A stretch of 64,000 bases of DNA from Acinetobacter sp. ANC 4169 (GTDB lineage: Bacteria > Pseudomonadota > Gammaproteobacteria > Pseudomonadales > Moraxellaceae): the NCBI RefSeq assembly GCF_002135355.1, contig NZ_NEGE01000008.1, forward strand, positions 62,001 through 126,000, given 5' to 3'. A program made the translations under genes and the position numbers. Shown one piece after another: positions 42,533 to 52,587 of the stretch. The number at the start of each line of letters is the position of its first letter. Positions within the stretch are counted from its first letter, which is position 1. The notes beneath the pieces were generated by a model, which was given only the letters and a program-made list of their open reading frames with translations, was not told where the DNA came from and searched no databases.

Positions 42533-44065
42533 TTAATGTGCATGACCACCGCCACCTACACCCAGTTTTGGCCGTGGCGCGAGCCAGACAATCAATGCAG
42601 CAAAAACAAAGACCATCGCCAAAATTAAAAACACATGGTTGGCAGAAAGTGTTAGGGCTTCTTTATCTACCAGACTCGATATATAGCCCAGTGCACCTTC
42701 TGAACTCATACCCCTTTGCATCAAGGTATTTTGCACTTCATCTACATGCAAGTTGGATACCAGCTCACTACGTGCAACTTTGGTGTGATCATCCCATAAA
42801 GTTACCGCAATAGATGCTCCGATTGCCCCGGCCATGGTACGCAGGAAATTCATTAAGCCCGCAGCCGATGCCATTTCCTGTGGCTGCACCGAAGCCAATG
42901 CCATATTGGACAAAGGAATAAAGAAAAATGGTACAGCAAAGCCTTGCAAAATCTGCGGCCATGCCAGTGCCATAAAATCAGCATCGGTGGTCCAGAAAGC
43001 CCGCATTAAGGTCACTGCAGCCAAAAGACTTAAGCCAAAACTGGCTAAAATCCGCTGGTCATATTTGGTTGCCATTTTTGCCACAATCGGTGACATCAGC
43101 AAACTACCAAAGCCCATGGTCGCAGTGAGATAACCTGCCCAGGTTGCGGTATAACCCAGGTTAATTTGTACCCATTGTGGAATCAGCACAATACTGGAGA
43201 AGAACGCACCAAAGGCAAAGGCCAAAGACAGTACCGAGAAGGTAAAGCCGCGATATCTAAAAATCTGGATATTCACCACCGGATGGCGTTCGGTCAGTTC
43301 CCAAATAATAAACAGAATTAACCCGACGACAGTAATCACCGCCAGGACACAAATGAAGGTACTGTTAAACCAGTCATTTTCATGCCCAAGATCAAGCATT
43401 AACTGTAAGGCACCAATCCATAAAATTAGTAAAAACAGTCCAATGGTATCAATTCTGATTTTTGAAATTAACGTTTCCGCAGGTTTTAATAAGCGTAATG
43501 CGGCTACCGCACAGAAAATCCCGACTGGAATATTGATAAAGAAAATCCAGTGCCAGGACAAATTATCACTAATCGTACCGCCCAAAATCGGGCCAAGAAT
43601 CGGTCCGACTACGGTAGTCATTGCCCACATACCCATGGCCTGAGATTGCTTTTCCGGAGGGAAAATACGCATCAACAAGGTTTGACTGAGCGGCATGATC
43701 GGCCCGCCAAATAGACCCTGTCCAATCCGGCAGAAGACCAGCATTTCCAGACTGGTGGATAATCCACACAAAATCGAAAACAGCGTAAAGCCAATCAGGC
43801 TGATCACAAACAGCCGCACCGCACCAAAACGCCCTGCCAGCCATCCGGTTAATGGAACACAAATCGCTTCTGCAACCGCATACGAAGTAATGACCCAAGT
43901 TCCCTGCGAACTGGAAACCGCCAGACTTCCGGTGATATGCGGCACGGAAACATTGGCAATGGTCATATCCAGCACCACCATAAAATTGGCCAAAGCCAAC
44001 ACAAAGGCAGCAAGGATCAGGCGCCCCCCTTTCAGGTCGCCGAATGGTACGTAATTATTATTCAT
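42533..44065 (-). CDS. emrB: Multidrug exporter of the DHA2 family (EmrB/QacA type)
   Basis: This 510-residue inner-membrane protein has 14 predicted membrane segments typical of DHA2 major-facilitator drug/proton antiporters. The signatures are TIANVSVPHITGSLAVSSSQ (about 37), TGWLAGRFGAVRLF (motif A, about 77) and GPILGPILGGTISD (motif C, about 155). It would export drugs or hydrophobic acids across both membranes with EmrA and an outer-membrane channel encoded elsewhere. ATG 44065 is six bases after the emrA stop. It ends GGGGHAH. The downstream terminator has been split by the insertion at 42150-42507. Confidence 0.94.
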   Translation of the reverse strand: MNNNYVPFGDLKGGRLILAAFVLALANFMVVLDMTIANVSVPHITGSLAVSSSQGTWVITSYAVAEAICVPLTGWLAGRFGAVRLFVISLIGFTLFSILCGLSTSLEMLVFCRIGQGLFGGPIMPLSQTLLMRIFPPEKQSQAMGMWAMTTVVGPILGPILGGTISDNLSWHWIFFINIPVGIFCAVAALRLLKPAETLISKIRIDTIGLFLLILWIGALQLMLDLGHENDWFNSTFICVLAVITVVGLILFIIWELTERHPVVNIQIFRYRGFTFSVLSLAFAFGAFFSSIVLIPQWVQINLGYTATWAGYLTATMGFGSLLMSPIVAKMATKYDQRILASFGLSLLAAVTLMRAFWTTDADFMALAWPQILQGFAVPFFFIPLSNMALASVQPQEMASAAGLMNFLRTMAGAIGASIAVTLWDDHTKVARSELVSNLHVDEVQNTLMQRGMSSEGALGYISSLVDKEALTLSANHVFLILAMVFVFAALIVWLAPRPKLGVGGGGHAH

Positions 44066-44071
44066 AAGCCA

Positions 44072-45223
44072 TTACTTCGAAGCGAGGTTAATTTTCGCTT
44101 CCATCGACAAGCCGACACGTAATGGATGTTCGGCCAACTCTTGAGGATCAAGTGCAATACGTACCGGTAAACGCTGAACCACTTTAATCCAGTTGCCGGT
44201 GGCATTTTGTGCAGGAATTAAAGCAAATGCAGAACCCGTTCCGCCTGAAAAGCCAACCACGGTGCCATGATATTCAACTGCATCACCATACAGGTCAGAT
44301 ACCAGTGTGGCCTTTTGACCGGCACGCACATCCTTTAGCTGGCTTTCTTTAAAGTTGGCATCGACATACAGTTTGGATACCGGAACCACCATCATCACCA
44401 CGGAACCGGGCGCTACCCGTTGCCCGACCTGCACATTGCGGCGTGTGACCACGCCATCAAACGGTGCCTTGATTTCAGTGCGTTCCAGATCAAGCAATGC
44501 CTGTTTCAGTTTTGCCTGAGCAATCAATACATCTGGCGTTGAGGTTTCATTGCTGCCGCGAATTAGGGCTTCATTGGCTGCCAAGGTACTTTGTGCCGCT
44601 TTTTGACTGGATTGCGCCTGTGCCAATCCTGCCTTGGCCAAGTCCAGTCCCGCTTTGGCATTGTTTAAAGTGCTTTGAGCGGTACTGAGTTCTTCTTTGG
44701 AAATTGCACCCGATGCACTCAGCTGTGTACGGCGTGCCAAATCTTCCTGTGCTTTATTAAATTCTGCCTGAGCTTTAGCGACCTGGGCTTCGGCACTGTG
44801 AATACCATCATCACTGACAAAAACTTGTGAATTTAAGGCACTGCTATTGGCTTGGGTCTGCTTGTATTGACGCTTGGCTTTCATCAGTTCCGCTTCAGCC
44901 TGCGCCACGGCAATTTCTGCATCTCGATGATCCACCAGCAGTAGCACGTCGTCCTTTTTAACGGCTTGAGTGTCACTGACCAGAACTTGCTCAACCTGAC
45001 CACTGACCATTGAAGTGACAGAAGCGGTTTCTGCACCGACATAGGCATTATCGGTGCTTACGGTGTGGTTAAAGAATAACGTCCAAATGGCATAGGCGAT
45101 GGCAATGATCACCACAATAACGGCAAAAATGGTTAATGCCTTTTTGCGTTTGGTTTTTAATGCACCGTCTGTAATTGCTTCATCTTGTTTTGATTCTGGC
45201 AGGGTATTTTCAACATCTGTCAT
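44072..45223 (-). CDS. emrA: Membrane-fusion adaptor of the EmrAB efflux pump (HlyD family)
   Basis: This 383-residue protein has an N-terminal cytoplasmic tail, one membrane segment (about 30-50, KKALTIFAVIVVIIAIAYAI), the biotinyl-lipoyl half motifs and a helical hairpin (about 95-215). The C-terminal beta barrel follows, with ERTEIKAPFDGVVTRRNVQV and VVMMVVPVSKLYVDANFKES. It spans the periplasm to link EmrB to a TolC-type channel. The upstream region has dyad sequences suggesting a repressor operator (45265-45286), and no local regulator gene is present. The gene leads the emrA-emrB operon. Confidence 0.94.
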   Translation of the reverse strand: MTDVENTLPESKQDEAITDGALKTKRKKALTIFAVIVVIIAIAYAIWTLFFNHTVSTDNAYVGAETASVTSMVSGQVEQVLVSDTQAVKKDDVLLLVDHRDAEIAVAQAEAELMKAKRQYKQTQANSSALNSQVFVSDDGIHSAEAQVAKAQAEFNKAQEDLARRTQLSASGAISKEELSTAQSTLNNAKAGLDLAKAGLAQAQSSQKAAQSTLAANEALIRGSNETSTPDVLIAQAKLKQALLDLERTEIKAPFDGVVTRRNVQVGQRVAPGSVVMMVVPVSKLYVDANFKESQLKDVRAGQKATLVSDLYGDAVEYHGTVVGFSGGTGSAFALIPAQNATGNWIKVVQRLPVRIALDPQELAEHPLRVGLSMEAKINLASK

Positions 45224-45264
45224 CGATTATTCCTAAATCCATCAGACTTGATCACTACACATCC

Positions 45265-45286
45265 TACTTGCAGGTAGAATTTACCG
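45265..45286 (-). promoter_or_regulatory. Candidate repressor operator upstream of emrAB
   Basis: CTACTTGCAGGTAG (45265-45278) is a near-palindrome with two mismatched positions, overlapped by GGTA-GAATT-TACC (45274-45286), a perfect 4-bp dyad. They lie 42-63 bases before the emrA start, where a TetR- or MarR-type repressor would block transcription. No regulator has been identified. Confidence 0.35.
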
Positions 45287-45498
45287 ACAGGAAAACAATT
45301 GTTGTCATGCGATGATGTTGATGAGAAAGTCATTTGTGCTTTAATATTGACGACGCATTTTAATAACAAAAAATCATCATGCGATAATAAAAATGTAACT
45401 CATCAGTCTTTAAAAATGAATTCGGCACTGAATTTTCATTCAATGCCGAATAAACAGTTTAATGCTACTACTTTTAGCACCATGGCCTTAAAGCAAAC

Positions 45499-47118
<1,620 letters not shown>

Positions 47119-47124
47119 GGCTCA

Positions 47125-48261
47125 GTGGCGCAAGTGATGAAAATTGCCATCATTGGAGCAGGCATCAGTGGTTTGATGTCTGCACTAGAGCTTGTGGAAC
47201 AAGGATGTTCCGTGACTATTTTCGATCAGCAGCAAGCCGGTAAAGCCGCTTCATGGGCAGGCGGTGGCATCCTCTCTCCCATGTATCCCTGGCGCTATCC
47301 ATCAGCAGTCAATCAACTGGCTCAACATGGTAAGTCACTGTATTTAGAGTGGAATGAAAAGCTCAAGCCTGTTTCAGGCATTGATTTTGAAATTCATGAA
47401 ACCGGTCTGCTGATTTTCGATGAGGCTGATTTTGAACGCGGTTTAAACTATGCCCAGCAATTTCAGGAACCGATGCAGCAATGTGAATATCTGCAACAGG
47501 AACAGCTCGAACAGCTTAATCCTTTTATTGCTCCCAAATTCCAGCATGCCATTTATTTCCCACAAATTGCCAATGTCAGAAATCCGCGTTTACTGCAATC
47601 CATCACGGCCTATTTAAAACAGCATCCCCAAGTCGAATTTATCGAACATTGCCCCATTGAACAGTTCAAAATTACAAATGGCCAGGTTCAGTCTGTACTT
47701 GCTCAAAATGGCAAAACTTATCAGGCAGATCAGTTTGTCATAACCACTGGCGCGTGGTCTCAGCACTGGTCAGAACAACTGGAACTGGAAATTCAGGTAC
47801 ACCCGGTTCAGGGCCAAATGGTGCTGTTTAAAACCCCTGAAAACTGGTTGCCAACCATGTGCATGAATGATGTGATGTATTTAATTCCACGTTTAGATGG
47901 CCATGTAGTCTGTGGTTCCAGCATGGCCAATTGTGGTTTTGATACCACACCCACAGCAGCAACCAAAGACAAGATTTTGCAAGCCTGTTTTGAAATGGTG
48001 CCTGAACTGGCCAATTTCCCGATCGAAAAACAATGGGCGGGTTTAAGACCGGGCTCCCCCACTGGTATTCCTTATATTGGAAAAATGCCGAATCTGGATA
48101 ATCTCTGGGCCAACTTTGGGCATTTCCGTAATGGCTTATGTATGGGCCCCGCCTCTGCGCGATTGTTAAGACAACTGATGCTGCAACAACCCACGCTAGT
48201 CAATCCTGAACCTTATAGTGCTGCACGACTAAAACCCGAAACTGTTTTAACCGCTGACTAG
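47125..48261 (+). CDS. thiO: FAD-dependent glycine oxidase (ThiO family)
   Basis: The 378-residue product from GTG 47125 has AAGG five bases upstream; ATG 47137 is an alternative. The Rossmann motif IAIIGAGISGLMSALELVEQ lies at the N-terminus. RLDGHVVCGSSM and GLRPGSPTGIPYIG near the C-terminus are typical of the ThiO/DAAO fold. ThiO oxidises glycine to the imine needed for the thiazole of thiamine. The other thiamine genes are not present here, so another deaminating flavoprotein activity remains possible. It follows hemB by six bases and overlaps the convergent epimerase gene by 15 bases. Confidence 0.88.
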   Translation: MAQVMKIAIIGAGISGLMSALELVEQGCSVTIFDQQQAGKAASWAGGGILSPMYPWRYPSAVNQLAQHGKSLYLEWNEKLKPVSGIDFEIHETGLLIFDEADFERGLNYAQQFQEPMQQCEYLQQEQLEQLNPFIAPKFQHAIYFPQIANVRNPRLLQSITAYLKQHPQVEFIEHCPIEQFKITNGQVQSVLAQNGKTYQADQFVITTGAWSQHWSEQLELEIQVHPVQGQMVLFKTPENWLPTMCMNDVMYLIPRLDGHVVCGSSMANCGFDTTPTAATKDKILQACFEMVPELANFPIEKQWAGLRPGSPTGIPYIGKMPNLDNLWANFGHFRNGLCMGPASARLLRQLMLQQPTLVNPEPYSAARLKPETVLTAD

Positions 48262-49155
48262 AATATCCTGCAAGGCACTTTTTAAAGTCGGATAGTTAAA
48301 CTCAAAACCGGCCTCTCGCAGGGCTTTGGACGATACATACTGACCATTCAACACCAACTGCGACTGTTCACCCAGCATCCATCGCAACACAAAACTGGGT
48401 AAACAAAAAAATGGTTTACGTTTCAGCATCTGTGCAGCAGTTTTGGCAAATAGCCCTTGTGAGACTTTTTCCGGTGCGACCACATTAAAAATCTGCCCGT
48501 ATGTTTCATGCAGCATCAGAAATTCAATGGCACGCAGCACATCCTGCACATGTACCCAGACCACAGGTTGCCGCCCGTGGCCAATTCGCCCCACCAGATT
48601 GAGTTTTATTGGTAATAACATACGCGGCAGAATTCCGCCATTTCGGCCAAAAACAATGCCCAGACGAATAATCCTGGTTTGCTGCTGCGCGAAACTTAAG
48701 GCTGCATGTTCCCATAACTGGCACAGTTCTGACATAAAAATCGCTTGTGGCATCGACTGTTCGGTACAGATGGTGGACCATTGTTCCGTCGGATCAATGC
48801 CGTAATAGCCCACTGCAGAACCTGAAATGATCCGTTTTGGAAAAATCTGTCTCTTTTCCAAATAGCGATAAAGCTGATGCGTGGTTTCAACCCGGCTCTC
48901 AATCAATTGTTGCTTGCGGTTGGCTGTCCAGCGTGCATCGCCAATGCTTTCACCAGCCAAGTTGATGACATAATCAATCCTATCGGTTTTCAGTTCTTCT
49001 AAATGCTGAATCCAGGTGAGATCAGGATGCCGTGAAATCTTATTCTTCTGGCGGGTCAGCCCAATTACCGCATAATCACGCGCCAGTAAATAAGGCAGCA
49101 AATGCGAACCGATAAAACCGCTTCCGCCAGTGATCAAGACACATGCTTTTTGCAT
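48247..49155 (-). CDS. TIGR01777-family NAD(P)-dependent epimerase (YfcH/SulA type)
   Basis: This 302-residue short-chain-dehydrogenase-like protein starts ITGGSGFIGSHLLPYLLARD (nucleotide-binding loop). It contains YVINLAGESIGDARW and SGSAVGYYG, the family hallmark, and ends with the DUF1731 region VLRWMLGEQSQLVLNGQYVS. Substrates of this family are not established; a role in cell division was once suggested for YfcH relatives. Stop overlaps the convergent thiO end by 15 bases. Confidence 0.92.
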   Translation of the reverse strand: MQKACVLITGGSGFIGSHLLPYLLARDYAVIGLTRQKNKISRHPDLTWIQHLEELKTDRIDYVINLAGESIGDARWTANRKQQLIESRVETTHQLYRYLEKRQIFPKRIISGSAVGYYGIDPTEQWSTICTEQSMPQAIFMSELCQLWEHAALSFAQQQTRIIRLGIVFGRNGGILPRMLLPIKLNLVGRIGHGRQPVVWVHVQDVLRAIEFLMLHETYGQIFNVVAPEKVSQGLFAKTAAQMLKRKPFFCLPSFVLRWMLGEQSQLVLNGQYVSSKALREAGFEFNYPTLKSALQDILVSG

Positions 49156-49239
49156 TTGATAAGCACTCGTGTTTTTCTTATCTATAGATCAAGCTCAGTA
49201 CAAATTCAAGCGTACATCGGTTGAGCGCATGTTGACGCT

Positions 49240-49686
49240 TTATTCGCCAAACATTTTTTTGGCCATACGCTGTGCCTGTTTGCCATAAAACCAATAGGTC
49301 AAAAGATAAAGCGGGATGGCAATCAATAAAAGCATAATCAGCACAATACTCATAAATTGCGGATTTTTGAGATATAAAAGAAAATTCTGCCAAATTTCAG
49401 GATTTGCTTTGGCAAAAATCCCAATACCCAACAGTAAAAAGGCCAGGTTATAGCCCCAGAAAATTGCCGTGAATCCCAGAGTGATTTTTTTGCGTTCCTG
49501 ATCGGTCGGTGCACGTCTCTGTTGCTTTAAAAACTTATACAGCACTAAAATCATTGCAGTTAAATAAGGCACGATGGTCAGAATTCCGCCCATGCCGGCT
49601 GGCAGTAAAGCAGCCAGTACGCCGCAGATACAGGTAAAAATAAAACAAAATAAAAAAAACCATAAAAAATATCGAGTTAATGACAC
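49240..49686 (-). CDS. ABZJ_00895-type four-helix membrane protein
   Basis: This 148-residue protein has four membrane segments (about 9-27, 33-49, 68-87, 107-130) and a basic C-terminus (YGKQAQRMAKKMFGE). I recognise it as the Acinetobacter family ABZJ_00895 by its start SLTRYFLWFFLFCFI and LTYWFYGKQAQ, from memory only. Function unknown. It lies downstream of the epimerase gene on the same strand at 84 bases and upstream of the candidate sRNA. Confidence 0.8.
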   Translation of the reverse strand: MSLTRYFLWFFLFCFIFTCICGVLAALLPAGMGGILTIVPYLTAMILVLYKFLKQQRRAPTDQERKKITLGFTAIFWGYNLAFLLLGIGIFAKANPEIWQNFLLYLKNPQFMSIVLIMLLLIAIPLYLLTYWFYGKQAQRMAKKMFGE

Positions 49687-50105
49687 GATGTACCTGCATA
49701 AACAACTTTTAGAGCTTCAGTATAAAAAAAAATGAGTTTTTTTTCATTTTATTGTCAACCAATCTGTAAAAGCCTGCGTTATATAGGGTACGAAGTTCAT
49801 AAACCGTTAATTTGTACCGGCATCCACAATATTTTCGGTGAACTTTTCTAAAGCAATAAACTTAGTTTCAAGTTTTAGTGCGGAACAGCAGCCCAAGCTA
49901 AAACTTGCAACAGATTTTTTGGCCGACGATTTCATCATCACTCGAATCGTCGGTCTTTTATTTTGTAGAGTTTATTTTACCCTTGGTTCATCTTAGATAA
50001 CATCTGCTCAATTTCAATTATAAATGTCTGGCTGACATCTCATCTCAGATCGACAAAAAATATTAAATGATTAAACAATCATTCTGTTTAAGCCAAAACC
50101 TGAAA
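49687..50105. other. 419-base gene-free region containing a candidate sRNA
   Basis: Apart from the candidate sRNA, the left part (49725-49750) is a run of A and T (AAAAAAAAATGAGTTTTTTTTC). The right part (49966-50105) is AT-rich with no notable motif and serves as the space behind the lysE stop. No frame with a ribosome site. Confidence 0.55.
49785..49965 (+). ncRNA. Candidate small regulatory RNA with intrinsic terminator
   Basis: The region has no open frame but strong local pairing. AAGTTCA (49793-49799) pairs with TGAACTT (49839-49845), and CAAGTTTTAG (49869-49878) with CTAAAACTTG (49898-49907, a perfect 10-bp stem). The end is CCGACGATT (49923-49931) with AATCGTCGG (49945-49953), followed by TCTTTTATTTTG, an intrinsic terminator on the + strand with no gene before it. 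TATATA at 49780-49785 could be a -10 element, though the only TTGTCA lies too far upstream (22-base spacer). I do not recognise it. Confidence 0.5.
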
Positions 50106-50729
50106 TCATTTCATTCCAAAAATCAACTTCAAGCCCAGTAAAGTCATGATTCCGCCTGCTGCACGGTCGAAACCGGCTTTAAATTTTAAATAAACACGGC
50201 GCGGCTTTTCTGCCGACAAAGCAACGGCTACCAGTGAACACCAGCCTGCATCAATAAAGAAGCACAGAATGGGTAACACAAAATAATAATAGGTCGGAAT
50301 TTCTTTGGGTAAAAGTGCAGTAAAAATACTGGCCAAGACAATCGCAATTTTGGGGTTGGAAAGTTGGGTAATTAAGCCTGTGGTAAATGCACGGCGTAGT
50401 GACATTTGCGCTGCTGAATCATGGCCAGATTCAATTGGCTCTTTGGCATGTTTAATAATTTTATAAGCCATCCACAGTAGATATAAGCCACCACAGATTT
50501 TTAAAGCCAAATAGGCTGACGGCACTGCCAATAAAAATGCCTGTAATCCAAGCACGGCCAACAAGCCAAAAATGGCAGCCCCTGTACCTGTACCCAAAGC
50601 CGTAAACAAGCCGTGCCGACGTGAAATTGCAATTGAATTTTTAGCGACATAAATGGATGTCGGTCCAGGACTCATTGCACCTAACATCAAGGCAAATGCA
50701 ATTGAACCCAAAATCCAAAATGATTCCAC
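50106..50729 (-). CDS. LysE-family amino-acid exporter
   Basis: This 207-residue inner-membrane protein has about six hydrophobic segments. The LysE/RhtB signature is visible in ALMLGAMSPGPTSIYVAKNS (about 13-32, with the conserved SPGP), the loop GGLYLLWMAYKI and SNPKIAIVLASIF. The family exports lysine, threonine, homoserine or other amino acids; the substrate is not shown by sequence. Length is typical. It is monocistronic, with no regulator gene nearby. Confidence 0.9.
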   Translation of the reverse strand: MESFWILGSIAFALMLGAMSPGPTSIYVAKNSIAISRRHGLFTALGTGTGAAIFGLLAVLGLQAFLLAVPSAYLALKICGGLYLLWMAYKIIKHAKEPIESGHDSAAQMSLRRAFTTGLITQLSNPKIAIVLASIFTALLPKEIPTYYYFVLPILCFFIDAGWCSLVAVALSAEKPRRVYLKFKAGFDRAAGGIMTLLGLKLIFGMK

Positions 50730-51149
50730 AGGTACACCTATTTAAATTAATTTCGCGGCAATTTTACAATTTAAAAAGCTGAATATCTCCCGGTATTTCA
50801 CCTCTTTTTCACAATTTTACCGAATAATTTACTAAGCATTTACAAAATTGCCTATAAAATCACTAGCCAAGTGAATTAAATCCTTCATTTATTAGAAAAT
50901 AGATGAGCATAGCTGCTGTAGAGCGAGCAATATTTGGGTCTGGAAAAGAGCGTATAGCTTGGAAAAAAGATAAGCATCGTTCGTCTGACATTTGCAGAAT
51001 TAAATCCATTTCAGTGGCAGTCCACAAAACCGGAAAATAAAAATCAGGACATCATTTCGGCACAATAATTTATTGATGCATATAAATTTAGACCTGCCAG
51101 TTGGCAGGTCTATTTTGATTTAAAGTTCAGGATTAAAACTCGGCTCAGT
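50730..51149. other. 420-base gene-free region
   Basis: The region lies upstream of lysE and downstream of the small lipoprotein gene, both on the - strand. An open frame of 45 codons (50903-51040, + strand; MSIAAVERAIFGSGKERIAW) has no ribosome site and no recognised family. The segment is AT-rich and otherwise featureless apart from the terminator at 51090-51111. Confidence 0.45.
51090..51111. terminator. Terminator after the small lipoprotein gene
   Basis: AGACCTGCCA and TGGCAGGTCT form a perfect 10-bp stem with loop GT. On the - strand it is followed by AAATTTATAT, so the T-tract is imperfect; on + by ATTTTGATTT. It lies 39 bases after the lipoprotein stop. Confidence 0.6.
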
Positions 51150-51344
51150 TTATTCTTGAGCCACGGGCTGAATTTCACGCGCATTCAGCTGAGAAAGCCG
51201 ATAATCTTGCTCATACACAGGAACACCACCAATAATCATGCTACGGACTTCGGTTTTCGGCTTGTTATAGTCATTTTTGGCATCGCAAGCAGTCATCAAC
51301 AGCAACATGCATAGCGATAAACCTACGGATAGCGTCTTCATCAC
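51150..51344 (-). CDS. Small lipoprotein
   Basis: This 64-residue protein has a lipoprotein signal (MKTLSVGLSLCMLLLMTAC) with a recognisable lipobox (LMTAC), processed at the Cys near residue 20. The short mature part (DAKNDYNKPKTEVRSMIIGG) is unrecognised. The second Met (residue 2) may be the start. Probably inner-leaflet outer-membrane anchored; function unknown. It stands alone between the terminator at 51090 and the divergent PLP-enzyme gene. Confidence 0.8.
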   Translation of the reverse strand: MMKTLSVGLSLCMLLLMTACDAKNDYNKPKTEVRSMIIGGVPVYEQDYRLSQLNAREIQPVAQE

Positions 51345-51651
51345 ATATCCTCTTTTTCATCCTTGTTATATCTTTTAGATTAACACTAATGGATATTTTT
51401 CGATCATTTTTTTATATTTTTAATTCAATTCTTTAAGATATATTTACAAATAAATATCGCTAGTAAAATTTACCCTTCACAGAAATATCCATTCAAAATT
51501 TAATTCAATACACTGACTGATAAAAATTGAATATCTTGACTCTCGCCTGTCTGTCGCAATCTCCGTAGATACACGCGCTTAAGAAATAATAGTGCTATAG
51601 GCAAAAATATTTTGCGTACAATAGCTTTGAATATTCCAAGATCATGATGAA
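51345..51651. other. Divergent promoter region without genes
   Basis: This 307-base, AT-rich space separates divergent starts of the lipoprotein and the PLP-dependent enzyme. TACAAT (51617-51622) is a plausible -10 for the + strand gene with a weak -35. I see no repeat, RNA gene or open frame. Confidence 0.4.
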
Positions 51652-52533
51652 ATGTTTGATCGTATTGCACAGTCAGTGGCTTACCAAAAACTTAATCTTG
51701 ATACTACTGTATCAGTTACGATTAAGCGATTAGATCAAATTCATCCGCAAATTTCCGGCAATAAATTTTTTAAACTGAAATACAATTTTCTTGAGGCACA
51801 AAAACAAGGGGTAAATAAAGTCCTAACCTTTGGTGGGGCTTATTCCAATCATATTGCTGCAACGGCATATGCAGCGCATTTATTTGGTTTCAAAAGCGTG
51901 GGGATTATTCGCGGTGAAGAACTGGCAAGCAAAGCATTGAATCCGACTTTAGCCACAGCGCAGCAGTTTGGGATGCAACTGCATTTTGTCTCCCGGCAGC
52001 AATATCGTGAAAAGACCAGCCCTGTATTTCTTGAGCAACTACAACAACACTATCCAGAGCATTACCGCATTCCCGAAGGCGGAACCAATCCCCTTGCAAT
52101 TCAAGGCTGCAAGGAAATTTTAACCGTCGAAGACAGGCAAAATTATGATGTGATCTGCTGTGCCGTTGGAACAGGCGGAACGATGACAGGAATTATTGAA
52201 GCAAGTTCAGCACATCAAAAGGTTCTGGGTTTTTCAGCCTTAAAAGGTGATTTTTTACAGCGCGATATACAACAATGGACGACCAAGAAAAACTGGCAAA
52301 TGACCGATGCTTATTGCTGTGGAGGTTATGCCAAGACCACGCCAGCGCTGTTACAGTTTATACAGTCTTTTGAAAATCAGCATCATCTCCCATTGGAACA
52401 GGTCTACACCGCTAAAATGATGTATGGATTGATGGATTTAATTGGCCAAAACCATTTCCCGGCAGGCAGCCGCATTTTGGTCATTCATACTGGCGGCCTG
52501 CAAGGTCGGCACATAGATGCAGATCGATCCTGA
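51652..52533 (+). CDS. PLP-dependent deaminase (ACC deaminase/D-cysteine desulfhydrase family)
   Basis: This 293-residue protein has the fold-type II PLP motif GNKFFKLKYNFLEAQKQGVN (the Lys pair near residue 40 includes the PLP Schiff-base candidate) and LTFGGAYSNHIAATAYAAHL for the phosphate-binding region. It contains CCAVGTGGTMTGIIEA near residue 175, the phosphate loop. ACC deaminase and D-cysteine desulfhydrase share this family; the substrate is not decided by sequence. Ends with GGLQGRHIDADRS. The next gene starts 55 bases on in the same direction. Confidence 0.88.
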   Translation: MFDRIAQSVAYQKLNLDTTVSVTIKRLDQIHPQISGNKFFKLKYNFLEAQKQGVNKVLTFGGAYSNHIAATAYAAHLFGFKSVGIIRGEELASKALNPTLATAQQFGMQLHFVSRQQYREKTSPVFLEQLQQHYPEHYRIPEGGTNPLAIQGCKEILTVEDRQNYDVICCAVGTGGTMTGIIEASSAHQKVLGFSALKGDFLQRDIQQWTTKKNWQMTDAYCCGGYAKTTPALLQFIQSFENQHHLPLEQVYTAKMMYGLMDLIGQNHFPAGSRILVIHTGGLQGRHIDADRS

Positions 52534-52587
52534 AATTGAGCGCAAAATTGTCTATAATGCCCTGCTTTTATCTCCCGCAGGTTGCTC

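Noticed and set aside
50903..51040. 45-codon frame MSIAAVERAIFGSGKERIAW on + strand
   Set aside because: No ribosome site and no recognised family. Possibly a gene remnant; not supported as CDS.
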